Below are positions 1 through 8,870 of a DNA stretch of 29,797 nucleotides, one piece after another. The stretch covers positions 1 to 29,797 of the IMG/VR virus record IMGVR_UViG_3300017727_005296. The stretch is one strand, 5' to 3'. Each line of letters starts with the position of its first letter. Position 1 is the stretch's first letter. A program made the translations under genes and the position numbers. The notes beneath the pieces were generated by a model that saw only the letters and a program-made list of their open reading frames with translations, searched no databases and was not told where the DNA came from. The stretch is from a virus.

Positions 1-197
1 CATCAGTACTTGAGTATCTAGAAGTTAAACACCCAGAATCAATTACAATAGTAACTTTAATCAAACGTAAAACTTCTCCTACACCTCCAGTTCAACAACA
101 TCATGCTTTTATAATAGATGATGAATGGGTAGTTGGTTATGGAATGGATGATGATAAAGGACATTGTCGAAATTACTCACAAATTTACGCTTTATAA
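1..197 (+). CDS. Phosphoribosyltransferase (HPRT-like), C-terminal fragment
   Basis: The reading frame is open from base 3 to a TAA at 195-197, and its start lies outside the window. The last residues read DDEWVVGYGMDDDKGHCRNY. This resembles the C-terminal 'D-x-W/F-VVGYG-D ... RN' segment of type I phosphoribosyltransferases of the hypoxanthine-guanine family, which make IMP or GMP from a purine base and PRPP. Here the gene lies just before GTP cyclohydrolase I and a MazG-like pyrophosphohydrolase, consistent with a nucleotide-metabolism group. The PRPP-binding loop would be upstream and cannot be checked. The assignment rests on the C-terminal motif only, and another PRTase substrate is possible. 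Confidence 0.6.
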   Translation, partial: SVLEYLEVKHPESITIVTLIKRKTSPTPPVQQHHAFIIDDEWVVGYGMDDDKGHCRNYSQIYAL

Positions 198-230
198 TTT
201 GGCTTTAATTAAATTAGTTATTATATTTAC
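198..230 (+). promoter_or_regulatory. Promoter of the shared TTTG-N20-TATATTTAC type, upstream of folE
   Basis: TTTG at 198-201, a 20-base spacer, then TATATTTAC at 222-230, followed by AAAATAA. The same layout occurs before 6423, 17725, 28492 and 29726. It resembles Bacteroidetes -33/-7 promoters (TTTG / TAnnTTTG). It begins directly after the stop codon of the preceding gene and lies about 20 bases before the folE start. Confidence 0.65.
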
Positions 231-249
231 CCAAAATAAGTTATAATAT

Positions 250-945
250 ATGGAAAACAAACGAAGAAAAATCCACGAAGAATTAGAAGTGGTACAAGAA
301 GGTTTTGCTAATGGAGTTGCACCTGGTTTCCCACTTAACAAGGATCAAAAACAAGAAATGATAGATGAAGCTACTGAAGCTTATGGTAAGTTTTTAGATG
401 CTTTAAAATGTGATTGGAGAAATGATCCAAATTCAATGGAAACTCCTCGTCGAGTATCTAAAGCATATGTAAATGATTTATGGTCAGGTCGTTATACAGC
501 AATGTCTCCTATTACTTCATTCCCCTCAGATGGTTATGATGGAGTAGTTATTGAAAGAAATATTCCTCTAACATCAATGTGTTCTCACCACCACCAAACA
601 ATTGGAGGAGTTGTTCATATTGGTTATATTGCTGGAGAAGATGGTCAAGTAATTGGTTTATCAAAACTAAATAGAATTGTAGAATTATTTGGACGTAGAG
701 GTGCTATCCAAGAACAATTAACATCAGCAATACACAATGCTGTATCTAAAATTACAGAAGGTAATTTAGGTGTAATTGTTACTATTGTCGGAACTCATAA
801 TTGTGTTTCGTGTCGCGGAGTAAAACATCAAGGAGCAGCAATGGTTACCACTAAAGCATCAGGAGCATTTAGAGATGATCAAAATAATGCTCGTAAAGAG
901 TTTTTTGATAGTTTAAAAATTAATAACGGAGGACATAACATTTAA
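250..945 (+). CDS. folE: GTP cyclohydrolase I
   Basis: Converts GTP to 7,8-dihydroneopterin triphosphate, the entry step to folate, tetrahydropterin and queuosine or 7-deazaguanine compounds. The 231-residue protein has the family's usual length. The zinc ligands are visible: Cys111 and His114 in SMCSHHHQTIGG and Cys185 in GTHNCVSCRGV. Also present are the VIGLSKLNRIVELFGRR segment (about 134-150), QEQLT, and the C-terminal FRDDQNNARKEF that matches the family's terminal helix. The ATG at 250 follows a promoter and has no Shine-Dalgarno site. The stop codon lies 3 bases before the next gene. No QueD, QueE or QueC homologue is visible here, so whether it feeds folate, thymidylate synthesis or a deazaguanine DNA modification cannot be told. 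Confidence 0.95.
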   Translation: MENKRRKIHEELEVVQEGFANGVAPGFPLNKDQKQEMIDEATEAYGKFLDALKCDWRNDPNSMETPRRVSKAYVNDLWSGRYTAMSPITSFPSDGYDGVVIERNIPLTSMCSHHHQTIGGVVHIGYIAGEDGQVIGLSKLNRIVELFGRRGAIQEQLTSAIHNAVSKITEGNLGVIVTIVGTHNCVSCRGVKHQGAAMVTTKASGAFRDDQNNARKEFFDSLKINNGGHNI

Positions 946-948
946 TTT

Positions 949-1563
949 ATGAATTTTAAAGAAGAAGTAGAATTAGAACTACGTAATAGTTTAGGTTTGC
1001 TAAATTCACTTAGAGACCGAGACCAATTATCAATGACCCCAGAACATGAATGGGCTGAGTTAACAGCACAGCGTATAGCTGATAAATTTAAGGGTAGGTA
1101 CGTTCCTTTTGTAAGCGAAGTAGAAGAATTTAATGCAACAATGGGAAAACCTAATAATTATGAGCCTAATATACCTGAAAACAAAGCTGAATGGATGTTT
1201 GTTTATGACTTCATTCTCGAAGAACTTGAAGAATACAAAGCTGCCTGCGAAGCAGGTGATATTGTTGAGGTACTTGATGCTTTATGTGACATTGCCTACG
1301 TCTCGATTGGTAACGGAACTATGCTTCATGGTCTTAAGGATAAATTATGGGATGCCTATCAAGAAGTACAAGCGTCGAATATGTCTAAAGCTTGCTCAAG
1401 TGAAGAAGAAGCACAAGAAACGGTTAAAGTTCGTTCCAAAGAGCAAAATGAACCATGTCACTACGAAAAGGTTGGAGACTATTATATTGTCTATAGAAGT
1501 CGTGACAAAAAAGTAATGAAGAATATTAATTATTTCAGACCTGATCTAAAACAATTCTTTTAA
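949..1563 (+). CDS. MazG-like nucleotide pyrophosphohydrolase
   Basis: A 204-residue all-alpha NTP-PPase-like protein. The MazG metal-binding pattern is visible as EELEE at about 91-95 and EVLDALCDIAY at about 107-117, the E-x2-E plus E/D-x2-D arrangement that binds Mg2+. Members hydrolyse NTPs or dNTPs to the monophosphate and pyrophosphate. The C-terminal part (about 170-204, with GDYYIVYRSRDKKVMK) resembles the extension of phage phosphoribosyl-ATP-pyrophosphohydrolase-like proteins. It sits between folE and the DNA polymerase, and its stop TAA abuts the polymerase ATG (TAATG). A role in dNTP housekeeping or ppGpp control, as proposed for phage MazG, is inference. Codons here include more C/G third positions than in the glycan genes. 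Confidence 0.8.
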   Translation: MNFKEEVELELRNSLGLLNSLRDRDQLSMTPEHEWAELTAQRIADKFKGRYVPFVSEVEEFNATMGKPNNYEPNIPENKAEWMFVYDFILEELEEYKAACEAGDIVEVLDALCDIAYVSIGNGTMLHGLKDKLWDAYQEVQASNMSKACSSEEEAQETVKVRSKEQNEPCHYEKVGDYYIVYRSRDKKVMKNINYFRPDLKQFF

Positions 1564-3353
1564 TGTATAAAAAATGTTATCAAGGTGAAAAATTAGGCCC
1601 AAACCATTTTGAAATGCATTTATGGGAAAGCGATGGTAAACATCAAGTTGCAGAATATAAAAACACAGCTTATGTTAACTGCCCCAAAAAAGAACACACT
1701 TTAAAAGGTCTAAATGGTGAATTTGTAAAACCTATTACAAATTGGTATTTTACTAAGAATGCTGAATATAAATATAAAAATACTTTAGGTCTCCATTTTC
1801 ACGATATGCCCCCTTATCAAAAATTTCTTATTGAAAGATATGGAATTAATGATGACCCCTCTACAGGACATAAGGAAATATTTTTTGATATAGAGTGTGA
1901 AATGGGAGGTGCACTTACTGAAGAATATATTGAAGATGCTCCTAAACCAATAACTTCTATTGCTTGGTGGGATAAACAAACAGATCTCTGGGCAATCATT
2001 ATTTTAGATAAAAAAGGTCAATTAAATCATACTAAAGCTAAAAACAAAGAAATAATTCCTGTTAAAACTGAAGTAGAATTATTACAAACTTTTGTAAAAC
2101 GTTTTAAAGAATTAAATCCTGATATTATAGTTGGGTGGAATAGTGATTATTTCGATATTCCTTATCTTTACTACAGAATTGAAAGAGTATTATCTAAAAA
2201 AATTGCTACTAGTTTATCTCCTCTTGGGATTGTTAAAACACGTAAATCTGCTAAATATAAAGATCAAGTTACAGGTGAAGTAAAAGCTAGATGGTATAAA
2301 CAAGATATGTATGTAGATATTATAGGTGTAGAATCTTTAGATTATATGCGCTTACATAAAAAGTTTAGCTTTAGAGATGAACCTTCATATAAACTAGATG
2401 TTATTGGTGAAAAATATACGGGGTTAGCAAAGATTGAATATGATGGTAATTTAGATCGATTGTTTGAAGATGATATTCATAAATTTATTCAATATAATTT
2501 TCGTGATGTCGAAATTCTTAAATTATTAGATGAAAAACTAGACTATTTAGCTCTTACTAAAAACTTATCACATAAAGGTAAACATAACTACAGTGAAGTA
2601 TATGCTAATACTAAAACCCAAGATGGTGCTATCTCAGCTTATTTATTAAGTCAAGGAATTGCTCCTCCTGCTCGTGACCCCAACCCAATTAATAAGAAAA
2701 ATTATGCTGGGGGATATTTATTTTGTCCTACAGCAGGTATTTTTAATTATATGTTTGATGAAGATTTAACATCACTCTACCCATCAATTATTATGTCTCT
2801 TAATATTGGTAAAGAAACTTTAGTAGGAAAAATACTATTTTCGGATGAAAAAATAAATGTTGAAGGAAAAGAAATATTTAATTGTAGATATGCTTTAAAT
2901 GATCTAAAAAAAATGGATCAAAACCTACCAGTTTCGGTTCAAAATGCTAAACGTCAAACTACTGAAATTAAAATTAAAGATTTAATTGAGCTAATTGAAA
3001 GTGAAAATCTAGCAATTTCAGCTAATGGTGTAATGTATAGAACTGATTTTGATTCAGTACTATCTACTATTTTGAATAAATGGTTTCAAGAAAGGCTTGT
3101 ATTTAAAAATAAAATGAAAGAAGCTTATAAAGCTGGTAATAAGGAATTAGGAGAATTAATGCATTTAAAACAACATACAATGAAGATCCTTCTTAATTCA
3201 CTTTACGGTGCTACAGCATTAGGTTCATTTAGGTATGGTAATGTAATCCTAAGTGAAAGTATTACCCTTACAGGTCAACGTATTATCCAAGAATCAGCGG
3301 CTTTTGCCAACAAACATATGAACCAAGTAATGAGAGGAGAAATAGAATTATGA
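1563..3353 (+). CDS. 43A: DNA polymerase B family, N-terminal part (exonuclease, palm motif A, fingers motif B)
   Basis: The first part of a gp43-type replicative polymerase, 596 residues. The 3'-5' exonuclease shows Exo I FFDIECE (D109, E111), Exo II GWNSDYFDIP (about 191-200) and Exo III YNFRDVE (Y311, D315). The polymerase region has motif A DEDLTSLYPSII (D401 and SLYPS) and motif B KILLNSLYGA (K541, Y548, G549). The ORF stops with TGA at 3351-3353, before the motif C aspartates, so alone it lacks one catalytic aspartate set and the thumb. Those lie in the ORF at 4175. The two parts sum to about 904 residues, close to T4 gp43. The stop overlaps the next ATG (ATGA). Activity probably needs assembly with the second part. 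Confidence 0.95.
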   Translation: MYKKCYQGEKLGPNHFEMHLWESDGKHQVAEYKNTAYVNCPKKEHTLKGLNGEFVKPITNWYFTKNAEYKYKNTLGLHFHDMPPYQKFLIERYGINDDPSTGHKEIFFDIECEMGGALTEEYIEDAPKPITSIAWWDKQTDLWAIIILDKKGQLNHTKAKNKEIIPVKTEVELLQTFVKRFKELNPDIIVGWNSDYFDIPYLYYRIERVLSKKIATSLSPLGIVKTRKSAKYKDQVTGEVKARWYKQDMYVDIIGVESLDYMRLHKKFSFRDEPSYKLDVIGEKYTGLAKIEYDGNLDRLFEDDIHKFIQYNFRDVEILKLLDEKLDYLALTKNLSHKGKHNYSEVYANTKTQDGAISAYLLSQGIAPPARDPNPINKKNYAGGYLFCPTAGIFNYMFDEDLTSLYPSIIMSLNIGKETLVGKILFSDEKINVEGKEIFNCRYALNDLKKMDQNLPVSVQNAKRQTTEIKIKDLIELIESENLAISANGVMYRTDFDSVLSTILNKWFQERLVFKNKMKEAYKAGNKELGELMHLKQHTMKILLNSLYGATALGSFRYGNVILSESITLTGQRIIQESAAFANKHMNQVMRGEIEL

Positions 3354-3598
3354 TAAAAAAACAAACACTAAGAAGGGGAGTAGTAATTAAATGTGAAGGT
3401 GAACTACTATCTAAAGAAGAAATTATAGCATTAAGTGAAAATTGGAATGAAAACCAAGAAATGTTTTTTAGAAAAATGCTAAAACAAGGTGGAAGATTTA
3501 CTTTAAAAAAACAAAATTTTCATATCACCACTCCAGACTTAATTTATAATAATAAAGGAGAAATTGAAACCACCTTATCTACTAATGATGAAGAATGA
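3350..3598 (+). CDS. Hypothetical protein, 82 aa, inside the split polymerase
   Basis: Not recognised. A mixed-charge small protein with an LLSKEEIIALSENWNE segment likely to be helical, then basic stretches, then an acidic tail (STNDEE). It has no cysteines for zinc binding except one, no membrane segment and no endonuclease motif (no GIY-YIG, LAGLIDADG or HNH). It overlaps the polymerase N-part by ATGA and overlaps the Smr-like gene by ATGA. It is therefore translated within one coupled run from the first to the second polymerase half. It is the first of three genes that separate motif B from motif C. Confidence 0.7.
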   Translation: MIKKQTLRRGVVIKCEGELLSKEEIIALSENWNENQEMFFRKMLKQGGRFTLKKQNFHITTPDLIYNNKGEIETTLSTNDEE

Positions 3599-3810
3599 GC
3601 ACTTTAGATTTACATGGGGTCAAACATGCTGAGGTAGAAGAAAAGTTAACTAGTTATTTTTTCTGGGAACAACCAGGACATAAACAATATACTATTATTA
3701 CTGGAAATTCTACTAAAATGAAAGGTATAGTATTTGAATGGCTCAATAAATATGAATATAATTATTTTATACCATCCCATAATTTAGGTGAAATACAAGT
3801 AAGCGAATGA
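3595..3810 (+). CDS. Minimal Smr-domain-like protein
   Basis: A 71-residue protein beginning STLDLHGVKHAEVEEKL, the LDLHG signature that opens Smr domains, followed by YTIITGNSTKMK at about 43-54, matching the second Smr hallmark (I-x-G-x-G/S). Smr domains are nucleic-acid binding and often nicking or RNA-cleaving modules, found alone or at the C-terminus of MutS2. This one is shorter than usual (about 80-90 residues), and the second motif has TGNST rather than the common TGKG. It is ATGA-coupled on both sides inside the split polymerase. Nuclease activity is not assured; the fold assignment is the firmer claim. Confidence 0.65.
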   Translation: MSTLDLHGVKHAEVEEKLTSYFFWEQPGHKQYTIITGNSTKMKGIVFEWLNKYEYNYFIPSHNLGEIQVSE

Positions 3811-4178
3811 AAAAACCGGACAATTTTGCAGAAAATAAAGCATTACTTCCTTATGGGGATAGTGTTGCTGCTCCTGTAATTCGTCCTGAAAATATAGATG
3901 ATTGGAAACTTAGAGGAGTTGATAAAGTAAATAAACAATTTAAAACTAAGTTTGATGAATTAAAAGAAGAATTCAAACAACTTTTAAAAGAATATCAATG
4001 GAATGAACTTGTATATCAATCTAAATTTAGTTATGAACCTATAATAGGTGAAACTTATCACCTTTACCTTGGGAAGGATGGAAATCCTTTCTTATCTTTA
4101 ATAGCACCAAATGAATGGAATAAAGAACATATTGGTTCATTTAAATTAAATAGTGAACAAAAGTGGATTAAAGTATGA
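3807..4178 (+). CDS. DUF2452-like protein
   Basis: A 123-residue protein of unknown function. The C-terminal half carries the pattern GETYHLYLGKDGNPFLSLI, then PNEWN, then IGSFKLN and a final KWI. This matches my memory of DUF2452, a family of bacterial (notably Bacteroidetes) and animal proteins with 'G-x-x-Y-x-LY ... S-I-I-x-P-x-EW ... G-x-(Y/F)-KL ... W'. A helical, charged segment (about 40-68) precedes it. The N-terminus contains LLPYGDSVAAPVIRPENI. It is the last of the three genes between the polymerase halves and overlaps the second half by ATGA. Its presence supports a Bacteroidetes connection but does not explain the insertion. Confidence 0.7.
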   Translation: MKKPDNFAENKALLPYGDSVAAPVIRPENIDDWKLRGVDKVNKQFKTKFDELKEEFKQLLKEYQWNELVYQSKFSYEPIIGETYHLYLGKDGNPFLSLIAPNEWNKEHIGSFKLNSEQKWIKV

Positions 4179-5101
4179 AGCAATTAGAAAGTACACCTTG
4201 GTTTATCTGTGATAAAGAAGATGAAAATTACTGCGTTTATGTAGATACAGATTCTAATTATTACAATGCAGAACCTATGCTTAGAAAACTCTATCCCAAC
4301 TTTGATAATATGTCAGAGGAAGAAAGAGATGAAAAGTTAGAGGATATTGCTCTTAAATATCAGGATTTAATTACTAAGTCTTACGATACGTTAGCATTAG
4401 AAGCATTTAATGTCCCTAAACATAGACTTGAGATGAAAACAGAGTGTATGATTCGTGCTGGGTATTTTAGAGCTACCCGTAGGTATGCTCAATGGATTAC
4501 TAAAAAAGAAGGTGTACCAACAGATGATTTAGATATTAAAGGATTAGAATTTATGAAATCCAATTATCCTAAAATATTTGGAGACTTTTTTAAAGATGTG
4601 TTGCAAAGAGTTATTAAAGGAGCTCCCCAAAACGAAATAGATACCCTACTAAAAAACTTTAGGACTAAAATCCTTATAGATACTAATATTACTATATTAG
4701 GTAACCCTACTCGTGTAAAAACATTAGATAAATATTTAGCATCATCTCCTCGTCCCGGAGAAATGTTTTCTTCAATCAACCAAGGTGCTCCTGCTCCTGT
4801 AAAAGCAGCAATTAAATATAATGATTTACTTACATTTTGGAAGTTAGATAAACAACATTCTAAAATTACTCAAGGTGATAAAGTTAAATGGATTTATTTT
4901 AAAGAAAATCCATACAAAATTGATGCACTTGCATTTTTAGATTTTGATCTCCCAGAAAAAATTATTACATTACTGGATAAATATGCTGATAAAAATAGAG
5001 CATTTGAGTCTATTTTAGAAAGTAAATTACAAGGGTTTTATAACGATTTAGAATGGGAATTAAATATGAACCCCTACCGAAATCTAATTTTTAGTTTTTA
5101 A
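4175..5101 (+). CDS. 43B: DNA polymerase B family, C-terminal part (palm motif C and thumb)
   Basis: A 308-residue completion of the gp43 polymerase. Motif C is VYVDTDSNYY with D24 and D26, the aspartates that pair with motif A D401 of the first part. A YFRATRRYAQW segment (about 97-107) corresponds to the KxY-type thumb-palm motif (KAKKRYAL in T4). The last residues, YRNLIFSF, form a hydrophobic tail like the clamp-binding C-terminal peptide of T4 gp43 (DFLFG). Compared with T4, the junction adds roughly 18 residues around the break between the helix ending the first part and the beta hairpin of motif C. The ATG overlaps the DUF2452-like gene's stop. The clamp gene follows one base after the stop. 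Confidence 0.95.
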   Translation: MKQLESTPWFICDKEDENYCVYVDTDSNYYNAEPMLRKLYPNFDNMSEEERDEKLEDIALKYQDLITKSYDTLALEAFNVPKHRLEMKTECMIRAGYFRATRRYAQWITKKEGVPTDDLDIKGLEFMKSNYPKIFGDFFKDVLQRVIKGAPQNEIDTLLKNFRTKILIDTNITILGNPTRVKTLDKYLASSPRPGEMFSSINQGAPAPVKAAIKYNDLLTFWKLDKQHSKITQGDKVKWIYFKENPYKIDALAFLDFDLPEKIITLLDKYADKNRAFESILESKLQGFYNDLEWELNMNPYRNLIFSF

Positions 5102-5102
5102 T

Positions 5103-5843
5103 ATGATAAATAAACACGACTTACAATCAGTTATTGGAAAATATCATTTAAATGGATTAGTAGAATCTGTTAAATGGACTATTGAAAATAACGCATTAAA
5201 TATTGATTTCCAATCACCTAATAAGGATATGATTGGACGCGTTAATCACGCAAATTTCCCGTTAGAAAATGGCGAAATGGCGGTATATGATACCTCAAAA
5301 TTAAATAAATTATTAGGGGTTACTAGTGGTGAATTATTTTTAGAGTTAGAAAAAACACAAAAAGTGTTTACTAAACTCATCATCTCAGATATGAATTATA
5401 CTCTGAATTTTTCACTAACAGATTTATTACTTATCTCAAGTGTAGGTGAAATTACAGAATCAGGTGAATATGAAATTATTAGTGAATTAGACTCAGAAAG
5501 TATTAATGCTATTATTAAAGCCCATAACGCACTTGAAAGCGATAATGTAATAATTAATATTGATAAAGATTTAGATTTACAAGATGTGTTAGTTTTATCA
5601 TTTGGTGATGTCTCTAATCACACAAATAAAATCGATTATCAAGTACCTAATACAACATTAAAAGATGTTCCTTATGGAACTGAATTACCCTTCAATTCAT
5701 CAATGTTTAAAACTATCCTTAATAATAATAAAGATGCTACCAAAGCAATTATGAAAGTTAATACTAAAGGGTATGTAAAATTTGAATTTGAAGGTGAAAA
5801 TTGGAGCAGTTATTATTATGTTGTGCGGAAGGCAGATATTTAA
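5103..5843 (+). CDS. 45: Sliding clamp, gp45-like
   Basis: A 246-residue clamp that would trimerise around DNA and tether the polymerase. The match is by overall pattern: an N-terminal helix, an AVYDTSKLNKLLGV segment like T4's AIYDLNGFLGIL, a second-domain start, and a C-terminal VKFEFEGENWSSYYYVV like T4's AAKFEGEHANYVVAL. Length is near T4 gp45 (228). It directly follows the polymerase C-part, whose C-terminal hydrophobic peptide is its probable partner, and is loaded by gp44/gp62 encoded downstream. In T4 the order is 45-44-62-regA-43. Here it is 43-45 with chaperones before 44, so the cluster is rearranged. Confidence 0.85.
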   Translation: MINKHDLQSVIGKYHLNGLVESVKWTIENNALNIDFQSPNKDMIGRVNHANFPLENGEMAVYDTSKLNKLLGVTSGELFLELEKTQKVFTKLIISDMNYTLNFSLTDLLLISSVGEITESGEYEIISELDSESINAIIKAHNALESDNVIINIDKDLDLQDVLVLSFGDVSNHTNKIDYQVPNTTLKDVPYGTELPFNSSMFKTILNNNKDATKAIMKVNTKGYVKFEFEGENWSSYYYVVRKADI

Positions 5844-5863
5844 TATATGTATACTAAAATAAC

Positions 5864-5893
5864 ATTGTAGCTAGGGCGCGCTGTTATATTTTT
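5864..5893 (+). promoter_or_regulatory. Possible promoter variant upstream of hsp20
   Basis: ATTG at 5864-5867, then 17 bases, then TATATTTTT at 5885-5893. The -7-like half resembles the window's promoter motif but the spacer is 17 rather than 20 and the TTCG before it is missing. The gap from 5844 to 5932 is the largest in the window. It also has two related GC-rich elements (5870-5881 and 5907-5918). Low confidence. Confidence 0.35.
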
Positions 5894-5932
5894 AATTAAT
5901 CGAGTAGCTTAGGCACTCACAAAATAAATGAT

Positions 5933-6349
5933 ATGAGTACATTAGAACACTTAGAACGTTCACCGTTCGACATCCTATTTAGGAATTTCTTCAATTCTGA
6001 AGATCAATTCGCTCCGGCGTTAAATTCAAAACAACCACATCCTTTAAACATTTATTACAACGACGAAGGTTTACACTTTGAAGTCGCTTGTACAGGACTT
6101 ACTAAAGAAGATCTTGATATTAGTGTTGAAGGAGATTTACTTAAAATTAGTTATGAAAAACCAAAAGAAGATATAGATCTTTCAGGTTATATTTATCATG
6201 GTTTATCAAAAAAATCATTTGATTTAGGATATAAAATCTCTCCAAAATACAACTTAACTAAAATAAGTGCGGAAATGGAGAATGGGTTATTAAACCTTTT
6301 AATCCCAATTTCAGAAGAATCAAAACCAAAAGCAATAAAAATCAAATAA
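5933..6349 (+). CDS. hsp20: Small heat shock protein, Hsp20/alpha-crystallin family
   Basis: A 138-residue ATP-independent holdase. Features are an N-terminal SPFDILFRNFF segment, an alpha-crystallin domain from about residue 37 (LNIYYNDEGLHFEVACTGL, then EDLDISVEGDLLKISYEKP), and a C-terminal GLLNLLIPISEE followed by a short basic tail. The usual terminal I-x-I oligomerisation motif is represented by AIKIK. Hsp20 genes are frequent in T4-like phages of cyanobacteria, where the role is thought to be folding or protecting phage proteins. Here it stands between the clamp and the GroES/GroEL pair, forming a chaperone block inside the replication cluster. It has its own upstream gap with a possible promoter. 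Confidence 0.9.
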   Translation: MSTLEHLERSPFDILFRNFFNSEDQFAPALNSKQPHPLNIYYNDEGLHFEVACTGLTKEDLDISVEGDLLKISYEKPKEDIDLSGYIYHGLSKKSFDLGYKISPKYNLTKISAEMENGLLNLLIPISEESKPKAIKIK

Positions 6350-6366
6350 AAGTTATATAAAATAAG

Positions 6367-6399
6367 CGTGTCCTAGCGCAATTTTATTCGTATATTTAC
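6367..6399 (+). promoter_or_regulatory. Promoter of the shared type, upstream of the 93-aa gene and groES-groEL
   Basis: TATATTTAC at 6391-6399 preceded by TTCG, then ATTAAATAAA. Twenty bases upstream the -33 position reads CGTG (6367-6370) rather than TTTG, and this lies inside a GCGTGTCCTAGC element. It could drive 6423, groES and groEL. The weak -33 could mean reduced or regulated strength. Confidence 0.55.
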
Positions 6400-6422
6400 A
6401 TTAAATAAATAAAAAAATAGTT

Positions 6423-6700
6423 ATGGCTAAACCCAGCAAATCAAATTTACGTTTTATTAAGGATCCAGCATTAGCTCCTTATTATATTCAATTAGATGAT
6501 CATTGTTACATTGCTCAAAAATCCTCATTTTCTGAGTCAGGTAAGGAATATCAAAACACTATTGGCCATTATGGTAGATTAGGAGCATGTCTTGAAGCAA
6601 TTGCTCGTGATAGTGTTAAATCCAAAAGTTATGATTCATTAAGAGAATTTATAGAACGTTTTGAGGCAAAATCACACGAACTTAAAAATATTATTAAATT

Positions 6701-6704
<4 letters not shown>
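6423..6704 (+). CDS. Hypothetical protein, 93 aa
   Basis: Not recognised at family level. A soluble protein with a predicted beta start (YYIQLDDHCYIAQKSS), a central helix (LGACLEAIARDS) and a C-terminal helix beginning SLREFIERFEAK. Small phage proteins of this shape are common in my recollection, but I cannot name a function. It begins 24 bases after the TATATTTAC promoter, and its stop overlaps the groES start (ATGA), so it is the first gene of the groES-groEL transcript and is probably translated with it. Confidence 0.7.
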
Positions 6705-8612
<1,908 letters not shown>

Positions 8613-8613
<1 letters not shown>

Positions 8614-8870
8614 TGAAAAAAGAAATCAAAGAACATAATGAGCTAATCGCAATTAGAGTTCCACCTGGTGACAGGTGGTCTCTAGTTGATGATTCAACAG
8701 TCCATAAAACAATTACAGATGCTTTAGAAGCTTGGTTTGCTAAAACTGGTGAAAAAGCTGAGTTTAGACTTGCTCCTCTAGAAAGTAAGTTGTATGTTAT
8801 ACGTAATAAAGAGGTAGAAATTAAACCACCTCCAGTTAAAAAATATAACCTATATGGTGACCGCGACTAA
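8613..8870 (+). CDS. Hypothetical protein, 85 aa
   Basis: Not recognised. A soluble protein with a helical centre (TITDALEAWFAKTGEK), beta-like flanks (LIAIRVPPGDRWSLV and SKLYVIRNKEV) and a proline-rich, basic C-terminus (EIKPPPVKKYN). It starts in the stop codon of groEL (TAATG), and its 3' end overlaps the gp44 start by 17 bases. It is therefore tied translationally to both the chaperonin and the clamp loader. No catalytic motif is visible. Confidence 0.65.

Noticed and set aside
1133-1516. 127-codon + strand frame inside the MazG-like gene
   Set aside because: It lies wholly within a gene with recognised motifs, has no plausible domain and is a shadow frame.
3340-4190. Intein or group I intron at the polymerase break
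   Set aside because: There is no intein terminal Cys/Ser and His-Asn motif and no open frame across the junction; the gap is fully used by three start-to-stop genes.
5901-5950. CIRCE-like heat-shock operator before hsp20 (TTAGGCACTC ... GAGT)
   Set aside because: The half site has an extra base, the spacing is 16 rather than 9 and the second half does not match GAGTGCTAA, so it is not a credible HrcA site.
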